Positions 46,277 to 58,663 of a stretch of DNA of 64,000 nucleotides are shown here, in pieces. Within the stretch, counting starts at the first letter, position 1. Every line of letters starts with the position of its first letter. Under the pieces are notes generated by a model, which saw nothing but the letters and a program-made list of their open reading frames with translations, ran no database searches and was not told the DNA's origin. The translations under genes were made by a program, and so were the position numbers. This DNA comes from Ligustrum vulgare (Eukaryota; Streptophyta; Magnoliopsida; Lamiales; Oleaceae), in NCBI GenBank assembly GCA_963555705.1, contig OY743168.1:24496139-24560138 (forward strand), in the 5' to 3' direction.

Positions 46277-48940
46277 ATAGTGCATAGTTACCAATAACTT
46301 TTCTGCAAGAGCATATTAATAAATAGTTTTGATAATTAGGTTATCTATGTGCCAATAGGTCCACAATCAATTTTTTCAATAAAGTCACATTTTTGCACTT
46401 TTTTTATAGATCTATTTTCTTGGACAATGTAATATGCAATGTTTAGAAAATCGGATCGAACCGATCGGTTCAATCGGGAAAATCAGGAATCGGCCAGAAA
46501 ACTGGTCCGGTTGACCTGAAAAATTGGCTGAAAAACCAATCGGTTCAACCGGAAAAATCGAGAACTGGCCAGGTTTTAAAACCCGATTTTCAAATTTTTT
46601 TTTTTTTTTAATTTCTCTAGCTGTTTTACGCTATTTTTGTGTATAATTTTATCTTCTAAATGAGTAAATATTTATTTATTTGTAAAATAACATGTTTTTT
46701 AGAATTTTTTGTGATTTTTGGAATAATTTTTTATGTTTTAATTGAAAACAGTTCGACCCGGTATGGCCTTTTGACCTTTGACCCGTTGCCTTTTCAAGTT
46801 CGAACCGATTTTCGATTTTCTGGTAATATGTAATAATGACTCACTGCTACATAAGTTTCTGTAAATAACTATTATTCATTCTGCAAGACCAATATAATTT
46901 CCCTTGAGGCTAACTGTAATGTGGCCAATAATCAACCAACTTTTTCACTCAAAATGATGTTAGTACAAAATTAATTTGATCAGTCAGTCCATCAATGCAC
47001 ACACATATGCACTGAATGGAGGCACACTAGACACGTATATATGAACGAACACAAAACAGCAATTATAGTAATCTCCTAGTTTTTACCATCACTCAATAAA
47101 GATATTTCTAGAATTTTAAAAGTACACAACAACATGGTAAAATAATCTATGAGCCTCATCCGTCCATGCATGCTAGGCTTTCGTCCCAATTTATTTGGCG
47201 ATGAAAGTTATTTCGTATAAACATCGCCACGAAAAAAAGATTATTCTCTTCTCAACAAGGAGACGCTAATCTATTATACACAAACATATAGTGCAACTTT
47301 TACTCTCATTAGTCTAAGTACAAAAATTGAAAATATATTTATCACTATGATCTTTTCCTTCTTGTGTCAACTTAAGAAATAAGAAACATATATGTTAGTT
47401 GTTACGAACCCTTCTCTATTTAAGGTGATTAATTAATATATGCTAATTGGCATGCATACGTGGCATTAGAGTACAATTTTGGGTCAAAGTGTTGGTACCA
47501 AGCAGGGAGTTCATAAGACAAGCATGCCTAATACAAACCCCATTTGCACAGCGCACGCTAGACAACTCACTGGCCCACAATAGCACCACTCACCTATTTT
47601 TTTCTATTCCAAAATCAAACTTCTGTGTTCTCATTGGCTTATTTTAGTTCACTGCTCACTCATAATTCGTCAATTTTCTTTGTGTTTTCTTCCTACATAT
47701 ATGTCAAAGAAAAAAAAATAAAAAATATTATTTATTCTATTTTTTACTTTTATCTAATCTTGTTTAATACTGTGTACTAAGTAAGTCTCGAGTGCGAGTT
47801 CATCGTATGAGAATTAGTATTGTATCTTTACACAATCTACCTATTTCATATTATAAGGACCTAATGTCTACCATGTTTATACATAGAAACTACTAATTAA
47901 TATTAAATATTGCTTATGAAGGAAGAGAATCTTAGACCGGAATTCGCGACGGAAGTTAAAAGCCATTAATTTTCTCCGTTATGAATTTTTGTGACACGCT
48001 GAGAAGTTCATATACATACTTTTCAAAACCCTAAAGAGTCATCTACATCTACATCTACAATCTATCTACAATGTACATTTATATCTACAATCTACAAATA
48101 GAGTGGATGGAGGAGAGATTTTTGAATTCCTATTTTACCCTCATATATTTAGTTTTATACTCATTTTATCCTTACCCCTTATTTAATAACATTAAATAAT
48201 TCATTACATTTATTGTACAGCAATTTACAAAATTATAATATAATTTTATATTAATATGTTTTTTCATTTATTTAGTATTAAACGAATTTATTATCTATTA
48301 ATTTACAATGTTTTAATTGTATTTCATTTATTTAATTTAATCTACATCTATAGTAGTAGTAGTAGTTGGATGAGTGGAAAACTTTGATTCCCCATTATTT
48401 TAGGTTAATATTACATTTAAAATTTATTTTATTTTTCATTAAATATTATTAGTTATTATATTAATCTACAATAAATTTAGATATTTTTATCTTTTATCAA
48501 TAACACTCTAATTACATTTTTATTAAAATCATTAATTAATTCATAAGAAAAAAATTAATTATATTCTAATTAAGATTATAAATCAATAATTTCAAAACTA
48601 ACATTTTGGTTTAAACTTACATTTTTTATTAATAAAACATGCTCCTAATGCACAACTTTAAATATATATATATATATATTAATCGGTGTGGACTTATCAC
48701 ATCTCTCTTTGTATTTTCTCTCTAATTATATCAAAGAGATTCACTCTAATATCTCTCTCTTACATAGATATTACAAGTTTAGGCCCGAATACATGTGCAA
48801 ACAACAAAATCTACTCTTATTATTTATTAATAATATAAGATTGATAAGCCTTTGAAAAAAAAATTAACAGTATAATTAGGACACACATTCAATACATCTC
48901 GAAAACTATATTAATTAATGGCGATTTCATTTCTATCATA
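46277..48940. other. Non-coding AT-rich region with low-complexity repeats
   Basis: Holds a block of short palindromic GAACCGATCGGTTC / CGGTTCAACCGG motifs (about 46445-46820), a CTACAATCTACATCTA-type tract (48030-48105), an AGT microsatellite (48351-48366) and a TA run (48663-48679). No gene is seen. Confidence 0.5.
46445..46820. repeat. Cluster of CCGGTT / AACCGG palindromic motifs
   Basis: Repeated GATCGGTTCAATCGG, AATCGGTTCAACCGG, AACTGG(T/C)C and ACCCGATTTTC motifs in about 130 bp, then a T-run, then GTTCGACCCGG and GTTCGAACCG at the far end. This symmetric layout resembles non-autonomous DNA elements with long inverted ends. No boundary or target duplication could be fixed. Confidence 0.4.
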
Positions 48941-49482
48941 AACTATTATGCCAAGTTAATTGACATCGTAATGGGATATTTTCGTATATTTCCTCCGTTC
49001 CATGAAGATAGAATTTTTCCATTTTTGATGCATATTAAACAAAATGTAACTAATATAGTTGGAAATAAAAATTTATCTTATAAATTTACTATTATTATAT
49101 GCATACATTAAATAGTCTAAAATTTTCAAAAAGTAGCAGTTTCACAAATTTTCTATAATTTTTTCTTTTATAAAAACTTAGATAAACATTAATAAACAAA
49201 AAATTAATGTTAACTATTATGCCAAGTTAATTGACATCGTAATGGGATATTTTCGTATATTTCCTCCGTTCCATGAAGATAGAATTTTTCCATTTTTGAT
49301 GCATATTAAACAAAATGTAACTAATATAGTTGGAAATAAAAATTTATCTTATAAATTTACTATTATTATATGCATACATTAAATAGTCTAAAATTTTCAA
49401 AAAGTAGCAGTTTCACAAATTTTCTATAATTTTTTCTTTTATAAAAACTTAGATAAACATTAATAAACAAAAAATTAATGTT
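48941..49482. repeat. Perfect 271-bp tandem duplication with Stowaway-like motif
   Basis: Positions 48941-49211 and 49212-49482 read identically by eye. Each unit contains CTCCGTTCCATGAAGATAGA, close to the CTCCCTCCGTCCCA end of Stowaway (Tc1/mariner) MITEs. Identity of the copies means a recent duplication, or an assembly artefact. Confidence 0.95.
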
Positions 49483-50171
49483 AAGAGAAGATCTTGTTAT
49501 GTAAATTTGGAGCTCAATAAAGAATATAACTTGGTATGGAAGATAATATAATACTTAGCCATTATTTCTCCAAATGAGAAACAGGATTTCAAGAGTCATG
49601 CTCTCAAATGAGTCATCATCATGTACGAGTATGAAGATGAATTCTATGTTGATTAAATATTACACTATAACAATCAAATAAGTGCTTGAGTAGTTACTCA
49701 TTCAGCTCCTAACAAGATTCATGAATCTTTAAGTCTCAATACAAAGCCTATGTACATATTATTATGAAAAAACTAAGTTAATGCAGAGTGATTGATTTTC
49801 TTCTAAAAAATGTCTCATGGAAATTTTCACTACGTACTAAAAAGAAGGCATCCGTACTGATAATATTCTGTCAAATGCAAGAGAATCCACCTACATGAAT
49901 TCTTCTCCTTTAGGGTGCCTTAAATATCTTATAAAATATTTTCAAACAAAAATAAAAATAAAAAATAGTAATGAATCCATACTCTATGCATAGTGATTGG
50001 TTTCTCCATGAGAGAGAGAAAGTGTTATTATTAATAGAAGATAGTAAACGGAGAAATAACCACAAAATTGAACAAGAAATTTAAGTACTCTCAAATGCGT
50101 AAAACAACGTTGTAAAACTATATTTGCTCCTACTCGAATTTGAAGTGACTTTGAAGGATTATAATAAATAG

Positions 50172-50269
50172 GTTTGTAGGATTGATCAAACTATTAACCA
50201 AGTTCAAACAAAGCAAATATGTTTGTAGGATTGATGAAGTCATTAACCAAGTTCAAACAAAGCAAACTA
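50172..50269. repeat. 49-bp tandem duplication
   Basis: Two adjacent units starting GTTTGTAGGATTGAT and ending AACAAAGCAAA, with a few differences in the middle. Confidence 0.8.
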
Positions 50270-50309
50270 AGAACTTGAAAAACAGAAGAACACTTTTAGT
50301 TGTAATTGA

Positions 50310-50465
50310 GCCCTTGTTCGATATTCATTAATTTTTTCTCTTTTTCAACAATAATCAATCTCGATGATCCATTAAAAGTCAAACCCACCATATTTGACTT
50401 TTCAATCAAATTTCAATCATTAATTCTCATAAAAATCACTATTCATTTATTTCAAACAAACACTT
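50310..50465. repeat. MITE-like repeat related to 27671-27846
   Basis: Shares GCCCTTGTT(T/C)GAT, ATCCATTAAAAGT, CATATTTGACTTTTCAATC and AAAA(A/T)(T/C)ACTATTCATTT with the inner MITE at 27671. Ends are less clear here. Confidence 0.55.
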
Positions 50466-50710
50466 TTTAAATAATCTTTCAAGTAATTGGGTCACAAGGT
50501 GTATATATGGTTTTGATGTATAATTTGATTCATCACATTTTCCCCCTATTCTTAATGTCTCAAGCGTCACTTACGAAATGATGCATGAAATGGGTGATCA
50601 AAAGTCACCAGATAATTCAAGAATCCTTGGGATTTTAATCTTATTGGTAAGAAAAGTTGTGCTCGATGCATCTGGGGTGGGGCAGGCGACCGACCAGTTC
50701 ATTTACTGGG

Positions 50711-50735
50711 CGACTGCCCGGTCCATTCGGGCAGT
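50711..50735. other. GC-rich hairpin
   Basis: GACTGCCC and GGGCAGTC form a perfect 8-bp stem with a 9-bp loop, within a patch (50671-50740) far more GC-rich than its surroundings. It lies downstream of the NAC stop codon and may be in its 3' untranslated region or a small repeat. Confidence 0.5.
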
Positions 50736-50973
50736 CTGGATATGTTTTTTCTTCTTGTTTTTGCATGACTTTTAACCTCTTTTCACCTATTTCAATAACA
50801 TTGATCCATACATTTCTCAATTCATGTTTAAACAACAAATTTCCAACAAAAAGAGATTTATAATTCTCTTTTAATCATTCATAACCAATATATTCATGAA
50901 AATGTGTATATATATAACTCTCTCGAAATAGCAATTAACATTGAAGATGAAGCCCTTTTCCTATATAGTCATT

Positions 50974-53066
50974 TCATTTATTAAATAAGCATATTCCAAT
51001 ATCAGAATCTGAAGTTGAACTCAAAAGTTGGTTCAAGTTTTCTCCTTCTTCTCTACCACTTTCTAATAGAAGCAATCCCAAATCTGAATCATTATTAAGA
51101 GCTTCATAGCTAGAAACAGTATCGCCTTCGTATCTCTCTCCATGACTCAGCTGAGAAGCAACAAACTTATCAAGATCCCTCCAATCTGCAGTAATCTTTT
51201 TCGAATTGCATTCGACTCTAGTCTGTTCATCTTCTTCAGTGATATAGTTTTCTGATAGTATGGATACCCAACTTGGCTTTTTCATCGTTGACAGGGAAGG
51301 ACTTTCTAGCTGTGGAAGTTGAACAAATTGACGATGATCAGCTGATGAATTCACAAAATTCAATTTTTTTGCCTCCAATTCTTGCTTGAACATGAAATTC
51401 TGGGCTGGAAGGTTGGAGGGCTTCCTTGTCATGTAATCAGCAGGATCAACAACTGAGATTACACCATTTGGTTCTTCATAATAGTATGTTGAGTCCCACC
51501 CTTCGGTGCTCTTCGTTTGTCCAGTGGTTCGCTTTTTGAATGCTCGGCATACCACCCATCCTTCCTCCTGCAAGATCAAACAATTTTTTTTAAAACTTAT
51601 TTTGCCTTTTTTTTTACTTTTCTTGGTCTTTCTGTCTGGTAAAGGAAAGAACAGTATGATCAAAAGCGTAGAATTTAGGGGGAAATTAGAAAAGTGTGAT
51701 CAAAGTCTTTTTTACTTTAATTTTGACAAATTAAAACAGTGAAAGCACACCCCGGAAAAGTACCGAGAAGAATGCATCCATTTGCGAGCAAAATAATATT
51801 ACTTTTTGACATTAGAGGGAAATTATTATCGTGCTAAAGATGCTGCATGTAATTAACGGAACGTGCAATGGTATAACACAAGTGTGACGTACCTCTCATA
51901 GTTAGGAAAATGGACCATGACTAAATGATGACTTCGTAAACATTTTTCTTCAAGTGGTCTTACTGTTTGAAAATTATTTTTCTTGTCGTTTTTAGATGAA
52001 ATGTGTAAGTATTACGATTATCCATACACATACTTTGTGAAATAGCCGTGTTCAATTGTATTGCCATTACCGGAAACAGTGCAATATATAAAAGTTTTGA
52101 GATCAGAGAGATGGGTTCTGGCTTTCTGTTTCGTCCCATTGTTCAAGGATGTGTAGGATAAAGCTAGATACAGAATTATATTATAATTAAATTAAATTAA
52201 ATGTGAATGAAGAAGTTACTTGCCTGTGGAGGACCATTTTCTTCTGATTCAAGCCTGTATTCATGCATGATCCAGTCACTTTTCTGGCCATTTGGAGCCC
52301 TTCCTTTGTAGAATACGAGGGTTTTCCTCATACCAATAAGTTTTGTTTTGTCATAAACTGCCTTGTCTCTTCCTGTAGCCTTCCAAAACCCTGCAATGGT
52401 TGCTCTGTTTGTCCTTGTCCCAGTTGGGTACTTCTTATCTTTGTGGCTGAAGAAATACCACTCGTTCTGCTCTTCATATCCGATCCGGCATTTGTCTGTC
52501 CATTACAATTTTTCATCATATATGTCGTAAACGTGGAAAGAAAAAAGTTATGTAATAGGATGCTTTTTTATTTTATTAATTCCATAAGTTGGAGCAGCTC
52601 ATTAGACTAGATTTCAGAAAGCTTCAAGTGTTAAAATGGTCTATACAGAAATTTACGAGTTATTTCAACACCCTCCTCAGATCAAGATGATATATCTTCA
52701 AGGAATTCGGAAATTATACATCCTAGTATCTAGGTTTTGGACTATAATTACTAAGTTTACTTGTCTATATATGTTCATCATCTGATGATCTCTTGTTTGG
52801 GAAAATAAATAATCTCATACTCTCTTAGATAATCGAAAAAAAAGAAAAAGAAAAAGTAAACCTGTTCAAATGCCTCATAATTCAAGAACACATCAATAAT
52901 AAATAACCCTACCTTGAAGATCCCATGGTTCAATTCTGTATAGATCAATATCTCTGATGACGTCTAGGTCGATCTTCTGTGATGCAACTTTCTTCCTCAG
53001 ATAGTATCCCACGAGCTCTTCATCGGTTGGATGAAATCGAAATCCAGGTGGAACGCAAGATTCCAT
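50974..53066 (-). CDS. NAC-domain transcription factor, VND4/5/6 type
   Basis: Three minus-strand exons, 52913-53066, 52224-52495 and 50974-51567, give 339 residues. The NAC DNA-binding domain fills residues 6 to about 155: [18 protein letters not shown] (subdomain A), [11 protein letters not shown] (B), [17 protein letters not shown] (C), [17 protein letters not shown] and [18 protein letters not shown] (D), and [10 protein letters not shown] with [13 protein letters not shown] (E). The C-terminus carries [13 protein letters not shown] and [14 protein letters not shown], marks of the VND4/5/6 branch that switches on vessel secondary-wall and cell-death genes in xylem. The acidic end ([15 protein letters not shown]) is the likely activation region. 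Intron 1 is GT-AG; intron 2 starts CAG|GCAAGT and is a GC-AG intron, required for the conserved PPQEEGWVV reading. Which VND member it is cannot be decided. Confidence 0.93.
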
Positions 53067-54358
53067 GGCGTCTATAAGTAAATCAAGTCTGTTTATATAA
53101 ATATGCTTAGCTCTGCATCAAATTCACAGCCAATTAAGGTCAACACCACTTAACTTCTTTTACTCTCCATCATCTCTAAATCATAACTATTCTTGCGTCG
53201 ATATAAAGAGCCAAAACTTATGCAGGCCAGAATGTATATTACCATAAGAAAAAAAGTTAAAAAAGTGAAGAAGAAAACAATTATGAACCCTACATATCAA
53301 AAGGTGACAAGTGTTATCAGAGATAATCATCAACTCATTTGGTGCTAAGCAACACTTGACATTTTATCTCTGAAAGGTAATGAACGCGTGTTTAAAGAAA
53401 AAATATTTTTTAATTAAAAACCCTTTTTATTCCATAGCTTTTTAATGATTTTTTTGTGTGCTTTGGACTATTAATTATAAGTAGAAACAGAAAGGAAAGG
53501 AAAAAACAAATGATGAGGCATTGCTCCTTATGAAAACCAAGAAGGTAATTAGAGATAGAAACGGACAAGTAATGATGTTGTCTTGTGCTGGTGAATGTGT
53601 AAATGACATACTTGATTAGCATATTTTATAATTTAGACGAATTAATTTAAACTCATATTTTATAATTTAGACGAATTAATTTCAGTAGTTTTTTCTTACA
53701 CTTGATTGCTGTAAGAATGTCGAGTTCAGTGCCAAATGGACAAGGTGGATGACGTTATCTGTATTTAGCACGCGTTGTATATATCTATATCTATATTACA
53801 TAATGAAAAGGTTGAGAGACAAAAAGAAGTGCAGCCTGCAGAAAGGAATGTTTGAAAAGGAAAAAAAGAGAACATTTTGAAAGGAATTTGCAGGCTGATA
53901 TATCCATTTAAGAGATGAACTCCGACCCTCTTGTCTGCTTGTCTGTAATAAACATGGCAAATTCTGATTATTTTCTACTATAAGCACAAAGATATTAGCA
54001 GTTGGTATACCATTTTGAAAGCCAGAAGAAGCATTTGGAAGACGATTGGGATTTATGGGAATTTCCTATTCTCTTTGCACTTAAATCATCAATTGATCAC
54101 CAGGCTGAGGTTCATATATTTTTATTATTATTATTTGTTAAAAAAAAAAAAAAAAAAATCAGTTTTGTCTAGAATTAGACATGCTAAAACATCGTGTATA
54201 CATAGATCATGTTTCTCAGCCTTACAATATTGTTGTCTTCCTGGGTGGGGTGGGGGGTGAGGGCGAACAGTTTGCGAAACCATGATCTGGATAAACCGAA
54301 TGAATCAAATAACACTGTCGCGTCTAGGTAGAACCAACTGAAATAGCAAAAGAATAAT

Positions 54359-54412
<54 letters not shown>

Positions 54413-55112
54413 TAATAATGGTTTTGAAGGAAGATAGTTAAGGTTAATGCAGAGTTCTTGGGAGTAGAGTTTTGTTAAACTTCATGATCAATTTTTCATG
54501 AGCAGAAGGCAATCAAGAATTTCAAATCCAGTGAATGTAAATCTACATATGATCTTTTCTTTGTTTGTAAGTAGATGAAACATGACTATACATTTAGAGT
54601 CTCACCTGTAGCAACTAGCTAATGTTCTTGGTTGTTTATTGGTGGTAAATTGGTAATAGCACAAACCAGTGCAGAAGAAAAGAAAATTTGAGAGAGAGAG
54701 AGAGAGAGAGATGTTTAGGAGTGAAAGAAGCAAGTATTAAAAGGGAGGAAGGGATAGAAGAGAAGGACCACTCTTGCGCATGGGTTTGTTGGTTGTCCCC
54801 ATTGCTGACGTCAATGCCTAACTTGCAGCAGAAGACCTTATATATTTTCTTCAACTTTTATTTGATTCAACCAGTGAAGTGAAGCAGATTCATATGATCT
54901 TCCCTTTGCTCAATTTAGAGTTTGCAAGAATTTCTCTGAACAAACCAAACAATTTAATCCAGTTGAATGTTTTTTTTCCTAATTTAGATAGAAATATGGA
55001 AGAAGTTAGAATACATGCAAAAGCATTTTAAATACATTACATAGATTGCTATCTAGGTGAAAATTATATTAAAACATTTCTAGCTTGCGTGAAATTAATG
55101 CCTGGGTATTCA
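53067..55112. other. 5' region of the NAC gene and intergenic DNA
   Basis: No gene is seen. It contains two GA microsatellites (54362-54409 and 54690-54710) and an A-run at 54140-54157. GA-rich tracts are common in plant 5' untranslated regions, but at 1.3 kb or more upstream of the NAC start a link is uncertain. Confidence 0.5.
54362..54409 (+). repeat. (GA)n microsatellite
   Basis: About 24 GA units. A shorter GA run follows at 54690-54710. Confidence 0.95.
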
Positions 55113-56294
55113 AATTTACCAACTAAAAAACAGCTTTTCACAAATGGATAATTATCAACGAATAGCTTTTCACAAATGGATAGTTATCAACGGATTGTAT
55201 CCGTTGATAATTAGCAACGAATAATTTTTTATAAAAGTTCATTACTTTCACCTACGATGATCAACAACGAATTTTTCGTTGGTAAATGTGAGAGTTATCA
55301 CCAACGGATATTCTGTGCATAATGTATATATTCGTTTAACAATTATATTTTTCACCTAAGGTAAATAACAACGAAATTTCCCCTAGTAAATGTGAAAGCT
55401 CTTTTCGAATGGATATTCTGTGCCTAAAGTATTCCTATATTTTTCACATACGGTTATCAGCAACGAAATATCCGTTGATAAAAAGCTTTTAGATTTTACC
55501 AACGAAATATCCGTTGGTAAAGGATGAAACATTTACTGTAATACCCCAAGTTTAAGAGTCTAAAACCTAGGCGTGTTAACTTCCATTCACATTAAATGCG
55601 GAATTAAATCGTTTACACAATTAAAATGTTCATTTATCTATTGCAAAATTTTAATGAAATTTCGGCAGAGTCTCCTCTATAAATTGGACATAGTCAACCT
55701 GTAGAGGGACATCAAAACCATTTTAAAAATTTAAAACATCAATCACATTCGACGTCGCCAAAACCAATTCATTCATTCCCCAACTCCTCAAGCATAAGAT
55801 TTTCCAAAAATATCAACAAACATTGACAAATGAAATAAGAAGTAATTTAATCTCTAATACGTCATCCATACTTAATTAAAACCAACTTCAACCAACAATT
55901 ATCAATAATAATGAATTAAGGAATAAATTTAAATAATAACTTGAATAAATTTAACTTTATTAAATAATAGCGACAGCGGGTACTGTCTGAGTCAGTCGCC
56001 AAGTACTCCCCTCTGATCATCTAACTATCATCACCTGAAATGTTGGGGAGGGATTGGAGTGAGCTAAAACTCAGTAAGTAAACTGTATGCATGAATGCAT
56101 GCTTATGACATGATTTTTTTTTTTAAAAGTTCCATATATGTATCCCCTTTTTCTTTACTTTCCAGAACATTCAAACATTTCAAACTTTCACTTAATATTT
56201 CAAAACTTTCACTTCATTTCCATCGTGAGCTCACTTGATGTAACTTCTAGTCAATCAGAATACAGTGGGCAATTTCTTATTTGGAACCACAATT

Positions 56295-56408
56295 ACATTC
56301 ACATTTCCACCGCAAAGCGGTTTAACATTCACTTTCCCACCGCAAAGCGGTTTAACATTCACTTTCCCACCGCAAAGCGGTTTAACAGTCCACCGTAAAC
56401 GGTTGAAC
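56295..56408 (+). repeat. 30-bp tandem repeat with CCGCAAAGCGG core
   Basis: Three near-identical 30-bp units (56295, 56325, 56355) with the near-palindrome CCGCAAAGCGG, then a shorter degenerate unit. The three short overlapping frames here are only translations of the repeat. Confidence 0.9.
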
Positions 56409-57790
56409 ATTCCTTCGCAAAGAGACTTAATTCGGGTACGCCGGTCCCCCGCATCCCATTTCCCACTCGCAACTTTCATGAACTAGAAGTACACCCATTC
56501 ATTCTTAAAAACTTGGGATACATAATTTTTGAACAAACTTGCACTTTGACACATTTCTTTCATTTAAAAACGTTTGACTTCCCAATTTCGATGTCAATAC
56601 ATGCTTGATGATGCAATGACATGATAATGTGCATGCTTGAACATTCTTCTCAATAACATATACTTTCATAAGGTAAATGAAATTCATCAAAGCAAGTAAG
56701 TTGCAAGATAGTCATTTACACATTTCACCTTTACATTCAACTTCTATAAAAATAGGGGAAAGTTTACTTACCTGTAGTTCTCAGTAGTTACTTTGTCTAA
56801 TATGCAGGTGGAAGTCTTGGTTGCCCGCGCCGTCAATGTACCGTTCTCCTAATTAATTTCCATTCATTAACCAAATATGTCTTTTTAGTGAGAACTACAT
56901 TTAACACTCAAAAATGAGGTTGAGACTTTCATGTGACTCACAATATAACAAATACATTTAAAACCACGTATAATATCATATTCGAAGTAACACATTAAGT
57001 TCAAGGACAAATTTGAAATCTTATCAATTTCACAAATCAAAGCCAGGCATTACTTATTCAAAACTGATCTTGGACTAAAAATTTATAACGTTGGACATAA
57101 ATTCAATTTAAACTAACTTGTTCCTAAAAGATTAAAGTTTACTCTCCTATACCATTATCCCAAAATTCCAAAAATCACACATGTTTGTTTAAATAGTCAT
57201 ATACATATTCATGATCATATATACCTACATTCACACCTCAAATTTAAATATTATAGCACATCAATTAATCAAAATTTACATGTGTCCCCAGTCTGAGAAA
57301 TTTTATTTTCATCATAACCAAAATCTGAGTATATACCTATGCCCACATAAAAATCCAAAATTTATATATTTACACACATCTATACATACATAATAATATA
57401 CACATTCATATACATCAATACTCACACACATAAACATCATTAAATCTTAAATTCATGGTTAAATTCGAAAATTAAACAAAACTTAAAATCTGGAATTAAC
57501 CCATAAATCTGAATTTATACATATAAGGTGCATACATACGGTATTTACATAGAATATATATATATACACACACATGTGTATATCGAATTATGTATGTGTG
57601 TGTGCGTGAAATTGTGTGAACCGTGTGTGTGTGTGCGCGGTTTTTGGGTGTGTGTGTGTTTCGTGAGGAGTAAAGGGAAAAAGGGGGAGGTCTTACTACC
57701 GGTGGGAGACGGCGGTCGGCGGTAGTTGTCGGGGGGAAAAGAGCGAGGCCGAGAGACGAGGGAGCTAGCAGAGACCGAGAGAGAAGAGCG

Positions 57791-57792
<2 letters not shown>

Positions 57793-57852
<60 letters not shown>
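57793..57852 (+). repeat. (GA)n microsatellite
   Basis: About 30 GA units. The serine/leucine-rich frame on the minus strand is this repeat translated. Confidence 0.95.
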
Positions 57853-57857
<5 letters not shown>

Positions 57858-58663
57858 GTTGTGCGGGTATTAAAATTAGGTATAGGTTTAAGTTTTGACA
57901 CTTTGCAATTTGGTCCCTCTACTCTCAAAATGGGTAATTTAAGCGTAAATCCTTCACAAGTTTAACAAAGTGCCCTATTACGAAATAATGCAATTTAGGA
58001 AATTTACAATTTGATAAAAATAGAAATTTGGTAAGTAACAATTTGAATAAACAATTAAGCATAAAATTGTATGTAAAAATTTAATGACTTTCTAGTTGGT
58101 ACATTGATCGAGACGGCTTCCAAGTCTTTCCACTGCAAAATAATTCAACTTATCATCAATAATAATTGTCAAATAAATTATTCATCATACAAAATTAGGT
58201 GGTATTCAAGAAAGCACGCACAACGAAAAGTGGTATTACATTTACCCACGAAAGTTCCGTTAGTAAAATGCAAAATCTTTACCAACGTCAATTCTGTTGG
58301 TAAAAGGTAACTCTTTACCAATAAATATTTGGTTGGTAAATGTAGATTTTACCAACAGATATTCGGTTGGTAAAAGGTCTTTCTTATCAAGTAAAAATAC
58401 TATATTTATCAATTGAAAATCAGTTGGTAAAAGGAGAAACATTTACCTAAGGAATTTCTATTTGTAAAATGCAAAACCTGTACCAACAACACTTCCATTG
58501 GTAAAAGGTAAAACCTAGGAAAACACTTTTACCAACGAAGGTAAAAGATAACTCTTTACCAACGAATATTCGGTTGGCAAAAGTGTTTTTAAATGTTGTA
58601 TTTATATAAATATTGTTCATTTAACTAATATATAAATTTCGAAACAAAAATATCCATAAAGAT

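Larger units (their letters stand above)
49483..50973. other. Non-coding region downstream of the NAC gene
   Basis: Contains a 49-bp imperfect tandem duplication (50172-50269), a MITE-like repeat (50310-50465) and a GC-rich hairpin (50711-50735). Otherwise AT-rich. The NAC 3' untranslated region must lie at its right end. Confidence 0.5.
55537..58240. mobile_element. 2.7-kb insertion with TTTAC duplication and TGTAATACC ends
   Basis: Starts TGTAATACCCC and ends GTGGTATTACA, so the ends are a 9-bp inverted repeat with TG...CA borders. TTTAC lies directly outside both ends (55532-55536 and 58241-58245). A 5-bp duplication and TG/CA ends fit LTR retrotransposons: a long solo LTR or a non-coding LTR-type element. 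The interior has a 30-bp tandem repeat (56295-56408), CA/TG and GA microsatellites (57560-57660, 57793-57852) and no recognisable coding sequence. Confidence 0.75.
55113..58590. repeat. Array of ACCAACGGATATTCCGTTGGTAAA-type palindromic units, split in two
   Basis: Left block 55113-55536 and right block 58246-58590 are made of diverged units such as ACCAACGAAATATCCGTTGG and ACCAACAGATATTCGGTTGG. Each is a near-palindrome ending in TAAA, in both orientations. Such arrays are typical of subterminal regions of CACTA elements, but no CACTA end is present here. The blocks are one array separated by the insertion at 55537-58240. Confidence 0.75.

Noticed and set aside
55113..55536. CRISPR-like array
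   Set aside because: Units are diverged palindromes in both orientations without regular spacers, in a plant nuclear context.
56138..56486. Three overlapping repeat-containing open frames
   Set aside because: All arise from translating the 30-bp tandem repeat; no conserved protein.
57545..57928. Serine/leucine-rich minus-strand protein
   Set aside because: Translation of the GA microsatellite.
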